From the NCBI GenBank assembly GCA_016722655.1, contig JADKIR010000004.1, forward strand, positions 2,728,001-2,792,000: 64,000 bases of DNA. Reading direction: 5' to 3'. The translations under genes and the position numbers were made by a program. Of this stretch, positions 8,769-16,894 are shown in pieces; the first letter of the stretch is position 1; every line of letters begins with the position of its first letter. The notes under the pieces are model-generated. The model saw nothing but the letters and a program-made list of their open reading frames with translations. It did no database searches and was not told where the DNA came from. This DNA is from Cytophagaceae bacterium (GTDB taxonomy: Bacteria > Bacteroidota > Bacteroidia > Cytophagales > Spirosomataceae).

Positions 8769-10295
8769 TTATTTACCCGATGCAATTTTTGTGAGATAAA
8801 TAGTTTTTCTGATTTGAGTAAAAGCCGCAGAAGTTTTCTTTTTTTTCTTTTTTAATGTTCCGGTTGGCTCTGTGGGTTTCAGTTGTAATACTTCTATTTT
8901 ACTTTTTGAGCCATCTGCAATAAAATATTCATTGTACCAATGCCTTACCTCATTATAAGCAGGAAGGAAGGATATGTTTTTTTGGGTGGCTTGTTCATCA
9001 GATAGCTTGTAAATGATGGGTTTTGTGCCGATATTCAGATTACTTGTTGAAAGATTTCCTTTTAAGCACCAGGCAACTGAGCCTTTGGTATTATAGCTGA
9101 GCGATTGCTTGAGTTGTGGATTTATTTGATTTAAATCGTAACGATTTTGGTTAATTATCTGGCCGGAAGGGCTGATATTAAGTACAATACCTGAAAGATA
9201 TCGAAATCCAGCAAAAACTGTTGCCGACTGTGTTCTGGAATTGGTCCGACCAAAAATGGAATTGTTGTTATTATTGTAATCGTCAATCTGCCGGGAAATA
9301 TTTTTGGTTTCAGTTTTATAAAACACACCACCAAGTCTATAACCTTCGTCTGATTCTATGGTTTTATGTGGCAAAAATCCAAATTCTTTTATGATTTTCG
9401 AAAGGTCATTTTTCGAAAATTCAGGCTGGCCGCTCAATAATTTTTGAAAAGAATAAATATGCTCGACTATTAATGTTTTTTTATTGTTTAAAGCACTAAA
9501 GAACAAGCCTTTATCTCCGGAAATATTTTGATAGGTCCCACTTATTCCTATCAGTTTATCCTCTTTCAGAATCATTTGGCCTGTTAGTGGAAAATTTCCG
9601 GCATTCTGTTCTACCGAAATTTGATTAAGCATAACTGCGGAAGAATCAAATTGGGCCAGAGCCAGCTTAGTGCTTTTTACATATTCTCCTTTTTTACGTT
9701 TAACATTAGCGTATCCTAAAGTTTTTACGGTCCAAAGTGTTGTAAATTTTGTTCCTGTTGAGTCAGGAATAATTTCCTGGAGAAATGCTTTTCCTTCTAT
9801 TCCAGTTTTGTAAAGTTTGCCTTCATCAGTTAAAAATTTATAAACATAGAAAGCAGCATGATTTTCGGTAGCCCCGGCCAATATGATTTTATCGTCAAAA
9901 ATGACATAATCCTGGTCATCAAAATATTCTCTTAATTCAAAACCTTTAGTAGAAAATGTGCCGTCGGCGAGGTTAAATATAAAAACCTGATAATACATTC
10001 CATTGGTTTCTCTAAATAAAAATGTGACTTTCTGAGCATCAAAAGTATAGGCTGTAGGAGCTCTTTCCACATCCAGAAAAATTTCTTTTTCCCAATTTTT
10101 TTTAAGATTTTCGTCAAAAAACAAAACCTTGGCTTTAGTTTGATCCGTTTTTATAAAAAACAAAGCACCTTTATTACCCATAGGTACAAGCGTATGCCAT
10201 GTGGGTTTGCCAACTACTTCAAATTCAATATTTTGCATGAGTTGGCTGTAAAGTTGACCTGGAAATGCAAAAAGCAAAATTAAAAATAGCCTCAT
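8769..10295 (-). CDS. Secreted protein of unknown function (paralogue of the upstream gene)
   Basis: A 508-residue protein with an N-terminal signal peptide (residues 1-18, MRLFLILLFAFPGQLYSQ). I recognise no named family. The body is rich in short beta-strand-like segments with alternating hydrophobic residues, as in propeller proteins, which is only a guess. Its C-terminal third matches the upstream neighbour: VFAGFRYLSGIV against VFDGFKYLEGTV, GTKPIIYKLSD against VNPIVYYVSD, and HWYNEYF against HWYDNYF. It ends with a lysine-rich stretch (KKKKKKTSAAF). The start overlaps the neighbour's stop by 4 bases (ATGA), so translation is probably coupled. Confidence 0.8.
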   Translation of the reverse strand: MRLFLILLFAFPGQLYSQLMQNIEFEVVGKPTWHTLVPMGNKGALFFIKTDQTKAKVLFFDENLKKNWEKEIFLDVERAPTAYTFDAQKVTFLFRETNGMYYQVFIFNLADGTFSTKGFELREYFDDQDYVIFDDKIILAGATENHAAFYVYKFLTDEGKLYKTGIEGKAFLQEIIPDSTGTKFTTLWTVKTLGYANVKRKKGEYVKSTKLALAQFDSSAVMLNQISVEQNAGNFPLTGQMILKEDKLIGISGTYQNISGDKGLFFSALNNKKTLIVEHIYSFQKLLSGQPEFSKNDLSKIIKEFGFLPHKTIESDEGYRLGGVFYKTETKNISRQIDDYNNNNNSIFGRTNSRTQSATVFAGFRYLSGIVLNISPSGQIINQNRYDLNQINPQLKQSLSYNTKGSVAWCLKGNLSTSNLNIGTKPIIYKLSDEQATQKNISFLPAYNEVRHWYNEYFIADGSKSKIEVLQLKPTEPTGTLKKKKKKTSAAFTQIRKTIYLTKIASGK

Positions 10296-11821
10296 TTTTT
10301 AATAGGAATTTTCTGAATAAAACACATTTGTTTGTAGCCCAATTTGTTATCGCTGTCTTTTTGTACTCCCCAATTTAGAAAATAGTTGTCGTACCAATGC
10401 TCCAGATTTTCAAATTCAGATTTTTTAGATTTTGTGCCTAAATTAAGACTGGTTTTGTCGTATTCTTTAAAGAGGCTTTTGGATCCGGTGTTGTCAAATT
10501 CGGTTACATAAAATTTATCATCAGAAACATAATAAACGATTGGATTTACGGCAGCCATACTCACTTTGGAGTGATTTTTTAATTGGTAATACCTTACATT
10601 TTTATAAAGCATAGAATTGTCCCAATTGATTTTTCCGTCAGAATTTAATGAGATTACCGTTCCTTCAAGATATTTGAATCCATCAAAAACTTGCGTACTT
10701 CTGTTTCTATACCCCCAAAATGCCGGACTATTCATCCAATAATAATTGCTGAGATACTGTCTTCCCCAAAGGCCAGAAGGGTAAAAAGTGCTTCCGCCAT
10801 AATATGGGCTGCTCAGAGAATTATTCCTGAATTCGGGCATATAAACTTCGGCCGAAATCAATAAGTTTTCACCATCAGGTATGACCTCGTTTATTTGTAA
10901 TCTATAGTTAAAAATGTATTCGTTTCCTTTGTCTTTTTTCTTTTCTACTTGCTTCTTCAACCTTTCTTGTTGTTTTTCTGATAGAAAGGCAAAAATATTT
11001 TTAAAGTTTTCGAAACTGTAATACTTTATTTTATTGGAATTATTAAGGTCAGCAACATAAATTCCTTGTGAGCTTTTTATGCCATCAAGATTGGTTCCTC
11101 CAAAGCCATAATTTCCTAATATCAATTTCTGGCTGGAGTTTTGAAAATACTTGACACTGAGGAATTCATATTTTTCAGTATTTGGAATTACTGTAGTATT
11201 TGTAATCTTTCCTGAAAAGTTAAATTCTCTTATGATTGCCTGGCTCTTTTTCCTATTTTTATTAAGAAAGGTAACCACAATTTTATCTTCAAATGTATCG
11301 ATAGACTGTATCTGGGCTTCCCCTTTCAGGTTGGCTGTAACATATTTGGGAATATTTGAACCTTCTTCCATAAATATCAGGAAAGGTTCTGTTTTTACAC
11401 TACCGCCCAAAACTATTCCCTTTTCACTAGCTTTAAAATGAGCCAGTTCAAAATTGGCAACCGTTTTTATATTGATTTTTTGGATGGCCGCAAATGAAGC
11501 AGAAATTTTTAATACGCTGAAATTTTCACTGTTACGCTGGTCAAGTAGAAGATACAAAAACCTGCCGTCGTAGTATTCTTCCATAAAACTTTCTTTTGAA
11601 AGCAATTCCGAGTCAACATCCCAAACTATATTAAGGTCTTTATCAATGCGTTTTATTTTTAACAAACCGTTGCTGGCTTTGTCAAGTACTACCATTCCAT
11701 CTTCGTGGAGGTTGATTACCCTGATCTGGTTATTAGAGCCACTAATTCCCACTTGCAACATTTCTTGTGCAGAAGAGACAAAGAACCCAAACAACAAAAA
11801 TAACAAAATTCTAATTTTCAT
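10292..11821 (-). CDS. Secreted protein of unknown function (paralogue of the downstream gene)
   Basis: A 509-residue protein with a signal peptide ending near SSAQ (residues 1-19) and many beta-type segments. No family is recognised. It contains a Tyr/Ser/Gly-rich insert (around SPYYGGSTFYPSGLWG) absent from its paralogue and a conserved C-terminal block shared with it (GFKYLEGTV, HWYDNYF). The two genes have nearly equal lengths, 509 and 508 residues, and overlap by 4 bases, pointing to tandem duplication followed by divergence. The 5' end overlaps the 3' end of the EVE-domain gene by 11 bases. Likely periplasmic or outer-membrane-associated. Confidence 0.8.
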   Translation of the reverse strand: MKIRILLFLLFGFFVSSAQEMLQVGISGSNNQIRVINLHEDGMVVLDKASNGLLKIKRIDKDLNIVWDVDSELLSKESFMEEYYDGRFLYLLLDQRNSENFSVLKISASFAAIQKINIKTVANFELAHFKASEKGIVLGGSVKTEPFLIFMEEGSNIPKYVTANLKGEAQIQSIDTFEDKIVVTFLNKNRKKSQAIIREFNFSGKITNTTVIPNTEKYEFLSVKYFQNSSQKLILGNYGFGGTNLDGIKSSQGIYVADLNNSNKIKYYSFENFKNIFAFLSEKQQERLKKQVEKKKDKGNEYIFNYRLQINEVIPDGENLLISAEVYMPEFRNNSLSSPYYGGSTFYPSGLWGRQYLSNYYWMNSPAFWGYRNRSTQVFDGFKYLEGTVISLNSDGKINWDNSMLYKNVRYYQLKNHSKVSMAAVNPIVYYVSDDKFYVTEFDNTGSKSLFKEYDKTSLNLGTKSKKSEFENLEHWYDNYFLNWGVQKDSDNKLGYKQMCFIQKIPIKK

Positions 11822-12221
11822 TTGCCAATAACATTATCCTGTCAAATTCCTCAGCTCTTACCGGCACAACCGATAATCTCGATAGTTTAACTATTGCCAT
11901 ACCTGACAATATTGGGTCAGATTTTATGGTTTTCAAAGTGACAGTTTTTGGGAGCTTTTCTACAGGTACCAGATCAACTACCACCCACCTTGGATCCTCT
12001 GAAGTTGGATCTGGGTAACTTTCCTTTGCTACTTTGGCCAAACCTACTATTTCTAATCCCTCATTGGAGTGATAAAAAAGCACCAGATCATTGACTTTCA
12101 TCGCTGCCAGATTGTTGCGGGCCGCATAATTTCTGACACCGTCCCACATATCACCTCCTTTACTAACGAACTTGTCCCAGGAAAATTTAAAAGGTTCTGA
12201 TTTTACTAACCAATAGTTCAT
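11811..12221 (-). CDS. EVE-domain protein
   Basis: A 136-residue EVE-domain protein, related to human THYN1 and bacterial YTH/PUA-like domains that bind modified bases in nucleic acid. The family signature is clear: NYWLVKSEP at the N-terminus, WDGVRNYAARNNL, and VNDLVLFYHSN. The single domain fills the whole chain. It lies 14 bases after the DUF2452 gene and overlaps the next gene by 11 bases, so it is probably part of one minus-strand unit. The bound ligand is not predictable. Confidence 0.9.
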   Translation of the reverse strand: MNYWLVKSEPFKFSWDKFVSKGGDMWDGVRNYAARNNLAAMKVNDLVLFYHSNEGLEIVGLAKVAKESYPDPTSEDPRWVVVDLVPVEKLPKTVTLKTIKSDPILSGMAIVKLSRLSVVPVRAEEFDRIMLLANEN

Positions 12222-12235
12222 GTTTTTTAATTTTT

Positions 12236-12685
12236 TTATAATTCTATTTCAACTTCTTCTGCATTGAGGAAATCTACCTGCCATGTGTGATCAGCCATCA
12301 AAAATACTTTTGCCAGAAAGCGTATATAGGGCATTTTTCTACCCCATTCCTCAGGAGCCACCATTGATAATACATCACTTCCATCGGTTTTTTCGTATAA
12401 ATAATAATGATGGTTAATGATAGGCTCAAAGCTCATTTGAGCATCATATATCCGTTCAGAAACTTCAATGCGGTCGTTGATTTCCTGAGCTTGCCGACCC
12501 AGAAGTTCTATTTGTCTGATGATTTTATTGAGTTGATCCTGAGTTTGTTGCCGCATGGCCATCTGGGCTTTTCCTTTTACTTTGCCCATGTCCTCGGGTT
12601 TAATTACGGCACTGCCTGCTGTATGGGCATAGCCAATCAAACCAGGATTTTTTGAAACATTTTTGTTTTCTATTGAGTCGGTCAC
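12236..12685 (-). CDS. DUF2452 domain protein
   Basis: A 149-residue protein of the DUF2452 family, common in Bacteroidota and of unknown function. Characteristic segments are GLIGYAHTAGSAVIKPED, RIEVSERIYDAQ, HHYYLYEKTDGSDVLSMVAPEEWG, and ADHTWQVDF. The middle (about residues 45-75) looks like a helix with coiled-coil character. No signal peptide, so probably cytoplasmic. The start appears to be a GTG at 12685; no earlier ATG is in frame. It heads a compact run with the EVE gene and the two secreted paralogues. Confidence 0.85.
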   Translation of the reverse strand: MTDSIENKNVSKNPGLIGYAHTAGSAVIKPEDMGKVKGKAQMAMRQQTQDQLNKIIRQIELLGRQAQEINDRIEVSERIYDAQMSFEPIINHHYYLYEKTDGSDVLSMVAPEEWGRKMPYIRFLAKVFLMADHTWQVDFLNAEEVEIEL

Positions 12686-12938
12686 AATGATTTTTTTGTG
12701 ATAATTAAAAAAAATAGAATCTTTTTAGATTTTACTGTCATTCCAAAAACATAATGATTCTAAAAATGTTTTTTGAGATGTAAAAATAAAGATATTCGAT
12801 TAAAAATATTATTTTTGGCAAGTATTAAAAGTTTTGTTTTTTGAAAGAAATGTGCTTTCCTGAAACCAAAATTTTCTTTATAAGAATAAAAATACCTGAA
12901 TTTATAAAAAATAAAACCTTAAATTTTTACATAGAACA

Positions 12939-13400
12939 ATGGATAAAAGTGCAGGAACAATTGACAGAAAAGACTTTCTCAAACAAGTCGGTGTGGGTTT
13001 TGGAGCGATTGTGTTGATGAATTGTCTTCAGAGTTGTGGTGAAACTGAAATTCCTGATCCAAATCCGGGTGGAAATTCGGGAAAGGTAGATTTCAGTATT
13101 GATATCTCCGCTACTGCCAATAAAGCATTGCAAACCAAAGGTGGGTTTTTAGTGGTTTCAGACCAGAAAGTTATTATTGCACGTACCCTGGCTGACAATT
13201 GGATCGCTGTTTCATCTGTTTGTACACACGAGTCAACGACTGTAAAGTATATTTCGGGTTCGTCGATTTTTCAATGTCCCAATCATGGGTCAGAATTCAA
13301 AGAAAACGGAGCCGTAAGTAAAGGTCCTGCTGCTAGTGCACTTAAAAAATATAATGTTACTTTTACAGCCAATACCAATACTCTTCGTGTTTTTGAATAA
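12939..13400 (+). CDS. Rieske [2Fe-2S] lipoprotein
   Basis: A 153-residue Rieske protein. The cluster ligands are Cys95 and His97 in SVCTHES and Cys113 and His116 in FQCPNHGSEF, followed by a typical proline/glycine-rich end. The N-terminus DRKDFLKQVGVG resembles a twin-arginine signal with Lys in place of the second Arg, and is followed by a hydrophobic stretch and a lipobox-like LQSC (Cys33). This suggests export of the folded iron-sulfur protein and lipid anchoring. It is small and lacks a catalytic partner domain, so an electron-carrier role is inferred. A MenE-like ligase gene follows after 3 bases. Confidence 0.87.
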   Translation: MDKSAGTIDRKDFLKQVGVGFGAIVLMNCLQSCGETEIPDPNPGGNSGKVDFSIDISATANKALQTKGGFLVVSDQKVIIARTLADNWIAVSSVCTHESTTVKYISGSSIFQCPNHGSEFKENGAVSKGPAASALKKYNVTFTANTNTLRVFE

Positions 13401-13403
13401 GCC

Positions 13404-14459
13404 ATGTTATATATTACAAAAGAAGGAGAAATTGTAAATACCGACCCAACCAATAGCTATTTTGATAAAGTCAACGATTTATTAAATCAGTGGTCGTCGG
13501 GTAGAGAAGTATTTGAGTTGAAAACCTCAGGCTCAACGGGTAGGCCTAAAGAGATTTTGGTCAAAAGAAGCCAAATTGAGGCCTCTATTGATCTCTCGCG
13601 TAAAGCTCTGAAAATCAATCAGGATGATTTGTTTTTTTGTTGCCTCAATGTCAATTATATTGCTGGCATGATGATGGTGCTCAGAGCGGCACATATCGGT
13701 TGTGATATGATTGTAGTGGAGCCTACATCCAATCCTTTTGATTCCATGGGGAAAATGGAGTATCTGATTACGAAAAATCATGGAAAAAACTTTTTTTCCT
13801 TTGTGCCGCTTCAACTGCAGACGATTCTTGAGTCAGATCAGGGTATGAAGATTCTGAAAACTGCAAAAGTTATCATTGCCGGAGGTGCCGCATTAAATAA
13901 ATCATTGCGGGATAAAATATTTGAACTAAAACTCCCTGTTTTTGAGACCTATGGCATGACCGAAACCATCAGCCATATTGCTTTAAAGAATGTGGGTCAA
14001 GGGCAAGATTATTTTAAAATCCTGGAAGATGTAAGTATTGAAACCAATACCAATAATTGCCTCAGAATTCTTTCTCCAACTACTGAAAACGAGTGGGTGC
14101 AGACCAACGACGTTATTGAAATAGTTGGGAAAGGATGTTTTGTGTTGAAAGGAAGAGCTGACAATATTATAAACAGTGGAGGTCTAAAAATTCAGTTAGA
14201 GGAGATTGAAAGAAAACTAGCTGATCATTTTCAGTGGCCCAATCGCTATTTTTGTTATGGAAAAGCTGATGAAAAACTTGGACAAAAACTGGTATTAGTG
14301 ATAGAAAGCCATGAAAAAATTGTGGATTTGACTGATTTGACTCCTGTTTTTAGTAAATTTGAGGTTCCGAAAGAAATATTTTTTGTGAAAAACTTTGTCG
14401 AAACTGCCTCGGCAAAAGTAGATAAAATCAGAACCATCAATGAATTTGTATCGTATTAG
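13404..14459 (+). CDS. menE: AMP-forming acyl-CoA ligase, probable O-succinylbenzoate-CoA ligase
   Basis: A 351-residue member of the ANL adenylating family. It has the phosphate-binding loop TSGSTGRPKEI (near residue 43), the motif ETYGMTET, the hinge segment LKGRADNIINSGG and the C-terminal catalytic Lys region (SAKVDK). It is about 100 residues shorter than E. coli MenE, missing N-terminal parts; such short versions are what Bacteroidota usually carry for menaquinone synthesis, where they activate o-succinylbenzoate with CoA. No other men gene is in the window, so the substrate is inferred from size and family. Its end overlaps the next gene by 20 bases. Confidence 0.75.
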   Translation: MLYITKEGEIVNTDPTNSYFDKVNDLLNQWSSGREVFELKTSGSTGRPKEILVKRSQIEASIDLSRKALKINQDDLFFCCLNVNYIAGMMMVLRAAHIGCDMIVVEPTSNPFDSMGKMEYLITKNHGKNFFSFVPLQLQTILESDQGMKILKTAKVIIAGGAALNKSLRDKIFELKLPVFETYGMTETISHIALKNVGQGQDYFKILEDVSIETNTNNCLRILSPTTENEWVQTNDVIEIVGKGCFVLKGRADNIINSGGLKIQLEEIERKLADHFQWPNRYFCYGKADEKLGQKLVLVIESHEKIVDLTDLTPVFSKFEVPKEIFFVKNFVETASAKVDKIRTINEFVSY

Positions 14460-15156
14460 ATTTCAGACCTCAGAGCTACAACCCCCACCTTATGCCCATG
14501 CAATTGAATTGAAACTGGAGCTTTCCAGGGAGAAGATCAAATACGAGTTTGAATTATCTTATCTTGACAGAGACCAACTTACTGAATCAGAGATACTGGA
14601 AGAAGGTTTTTCTCTGGACGAATCGGTGCATTTGAGAGGAGCTTTAGGTACCAATTGGGTCGATTTTCTTCAAAATTTGTTAAAAAAGACCGAAAAAACT
14701 TTCCCGACAGAGATTGAGGAATCGCAGGATTATTGGGAGGTAATGCATGAAAATGAGGCTTTTTACCCCAAAAATTCCGGTTTGTGGAAGTGCTTTGTTG
14801 AAGAATTCCATCAGGCAGCTTTGGAACAAAATTCACTTGAACGTCCTTTGGAGGTTCAGGTATGGAGAGTGGAACCTGCTCAAACTACAAAGTATAGATT
14901 TTTGGGTAGCTTTGAGAAAAGAGAATTTAAACTCACAGCCAACAACAAAGTTGTCAATAATTTTGATTTCGGTAAGCTCAATAATTTTCTGAAAGACTAT
15001 TATTCAGGTGATTTTATTTTCGAAAAAGCATTTGAATCTACTCCAAAAAAAGCCGGTTTACATGTAGAATATGGTGATGGAATGTGGTTTTTGCTTGGCG
15101 AAGCTTTGTTGGTGAAACCGTCAAAAATTATTTCCTGGATTGAAAGTCATCCATAA
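14440..15156 (+). CDS. Conserved-looking protein of unknown function
   Basis: A 238-residue acidic, soluble protein with no signal peptide or membrane segment. I do not recognise the family. It begins MNLYRIRFQTSELQPPPYAHA and contains mixed alpha/beta segments (for example LRGALGTNWVDFLQNLL, YWEVMHENEAFYP). The ATG at 14440 overlaps the MenE-like gene by 20 bases, so they are probably cotranscribed and coupled. Its 3' end overlaps the 3' end of the facing XRE-regulator gene by 29 bases. Its placement suggests a link to the Rieske/MenE-like genes, which is inference only. Confidence 0.75.
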   Translation: MNLYRIRFQTSELQPPPYAHAIELKLELSREKIKYEFELSYLDRDQLTESEILEEGFSLDESVHLRGALGTNWVDFLQNLLKKTEKTFPTEIEESQDYWEVMHENEAFYPKNSGLWKCFVEEFHQAALEQNSLERPLEVQVWRVEPAQTTKYRFLGSFEKREFKLTANNKVVNNFDFGKLNNFLKDYYSGDFIFEKAFESTPKKAGLHVEYGDGMWFLLGEALLVKPSKIISWIESHP

Positions 15157-15961
15157 AATCAATCTCGGTTTTTAGATCATCTATTTTTCTTCTTATTCCT
15201 TCCAAAGATGGATTAGGTTGTGGAAGGTTTTTTGAAAAATAAGCCTCAATTTTCCAGATTTCCTTGACATCAACAGCGGATATTTCAAGGCTTGGTATTC
15301 CTGATTTATCACTGCTAACCAGATATACTCCCTTGAAATTGAGTTGATTATAGATTCTTCTGTAAATAAAACCATGATTTTTGGTCACCAAAAGGTAATT
15401 TTGACCTTCCTGAAAATAATATTTATCAGAAAGTTTTTCACAAATCAAAATACAATTTTCGAGCAAAAAATCAAGAGGTGCATCAAAGGCCGTCAGGTTA
15501 GATTTTGACAAAAACGGAAGCTGTAAATTAGGCAAACCATCTGAAAATTGTCCAAAATCAGGATTCAGAATATATTTTTCAAAAAGTACAGATTTGATAT
15601 AAGGAATGCCCTTTCTTTCTTCTTTTGGTTTTTCAAAATCTTCAAATCCAAATGTAGTATTATTGATATTGACTTTTGAAGGTCTGGTTTCGGTTATTTC
15701 CTTTGAAAAAAATAGGGTTCCTTCCTCATCCCTCATCTGATTGTTTTTGATTTCATTTTCAAACGAAACGTTTATCAAATCGTCGAGACTCACTCTGAAA
15801 ACTTTTGAAAGCTTCAAGAGGTTATTGGCCGGAGGTATAGCACGGCCTTCTTCGTAAGCACCTATCAGGGAGCGTTTTACGCCCAGCAATTCTGCGAACT
15901 TTTCCTGGGTAAGGCCCATTTTTGTTCTAAGAATTCTGATATTTTCGTTTACGAGTTCCAT
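15128..15961 (-). CDS. XRE-family regulator with an S24/LexA-like C-terminal region
   Basis: A 277-residue DNA-binding protein. Residues about 6-60 form a Cro/CI-type helix-turn-helix (RILRTKMGLTQEKFAELLGV, LIGAYEEGRAIPP). The C-terminal half (about 115-245) has the beta-rich layout of peptidase S24-like domains found in CI repressors, but I do not see a clear Ser/Lys protease dyad, so autocleavage is doubtful. A short coiled segment ends the protein. It lies 43 bases after hslV on the same strand and runs into the facing unknown gene. No target site can be named. Confidence 0.82.
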   Translation of the reverse strand: MELVNENIRILRTKMGLTQEKFAELLGVKRSLIGAYEEGRAIPPANNLLKLSKVFRVSLDDLINVSFENEIKNNQMRDEEGTLFFSKEITETRPSKVNINNTTFGFEDFEKPKEERKGIPYIKSVLFEKYILNPDFGQFSDGLPNLQLPFLSKSNLTAFDAPLDFLLENCILICEKLSDKYYFQEGQNYLLVTKNHGFIYRRIYNQLNFKGVYLVSSDKSGIPSLEISAVDVKEIWKIEAYFSKNLPQPNPSLEGIRRKIDDLKTEIDFMDDFQSRK

Positions 15962-16004
15962 TGAATAAATTTAAAAATCAAATTTAATGATTTCGCAGGA
16001 TATT

Positions 16005-16544
16005 TTAATCCAAAGTTTCGATTACAAGATTGTGATTGGTATAAATACAGATGTCAGCAGCTATATTGAGTCCTTCAGTTACCATTTCATAAGCCGAAAG
16101 ATGTGAAGCGTGTTTTTTCAAAGCCACCGCCGCCGACTGGGCATACATACTCCCAGAACCTATTGCAGCTATCTGATTATCAGGCTCTAATACATCACCG
16201 GTTCCTGAAATAATCAACAACTCCTCTTTGTTGGCAACTATCATCATGGCTTCCAGTCGACGCAAATAGCGGTCAGTACGCCATTCTTTGGCCAATTCAA
16301 TGGCTGCTCGTTTCATGTTTCCGCCAAAGGAGTTGATTTTCTCTTCAAATTTTTCAATTAAAGTAAAAGCATCTGCGGTACTTCCTGCAAACCCGGCTAA
16401 AATCTTGCCGCCCGCCAGCTTTCTCACTTTTTTTACATTTGATTTGGCGACAGTATTGCCCATTGTTGCCTGTCCATCGGCACCCAGGGCGATTTTACCC
16501 TCGTGAATAATACCAAGTACGGTTGTTGATCTGATTTTTTCCAT
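16005..16544 (-). CDS. hslV: ATP-dependent protease subunit HslV
   Basis: HslV is the threonine peptidase that works with the HslU unfoldase. The 179-residue protein begins MEKIRSTTVLGI, so the mature catalytic Thr is probably Thr7 exposed after removal of a six-residue propeptide. Conserved parts are GADGQATMGNTVAKSN, LAGFAGSTADAF, EWRTDRYLRRLEAMM and AIGSGSMYAQSAA. Length is normal. hslU is not in this window, although the two are often neighbours in other bacteria. Confidence 0.96.
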   Translation of the reverse strand: MEKIRSTTVLGIIHEGKIALGADGQATMGNTVAKSNVKKVRKLAGGKILAGFAGSTADAFTLIEKFEEKINSFGGNMKRAAIELAKEWRTDRYLRRLEAMMIVANKEELLIISGTGDVLEPDNQIAAIGSGSMYAQSAAVALKKHASHLSAYEMVTEGLNIAADICIYTNHNLVIETLD

Positions 16545-16894
16545 TTGGTAAAATTAAGCTGAAAACTCTGATGGAAAAATATTAGTAAGATAAAAACTTG
16601 TTTTTTTGTCCTTACTATAAATTCAGAGAATTGCAATTGAACAGTTTTTATACTCAGTTAACTAATTTTAGCACATCTTTTTTTGTTGAAGTGATTGCAT
16701 TTTTAGTTTTTTTCTTAAAACAAATAAATTAATCATTTTTTATCAAACCCGAATAAAAGAGGTAATATTTGTGTTAAAGTTTATTATTTTCTCATATCCA
16801 AACAAATAATTATATTTTAACGATTGAGGTGCGTGTTTTTTATCTTATATAGAAATGCTGGATCTCCTTTATTTTATTAATTTCAATATATGTC
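16545..16894. other. Divergent intergenic region, nothing specific
   Basis: About 350 AT-rich bases between the divergent hslV and MBOAT genes. It must hold promoters in both directions, but I cannot point to a convincing pair of -33 and -7 elements, and I see no small gene, hairpin or repeat worth naming. Confidence 0.5.
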
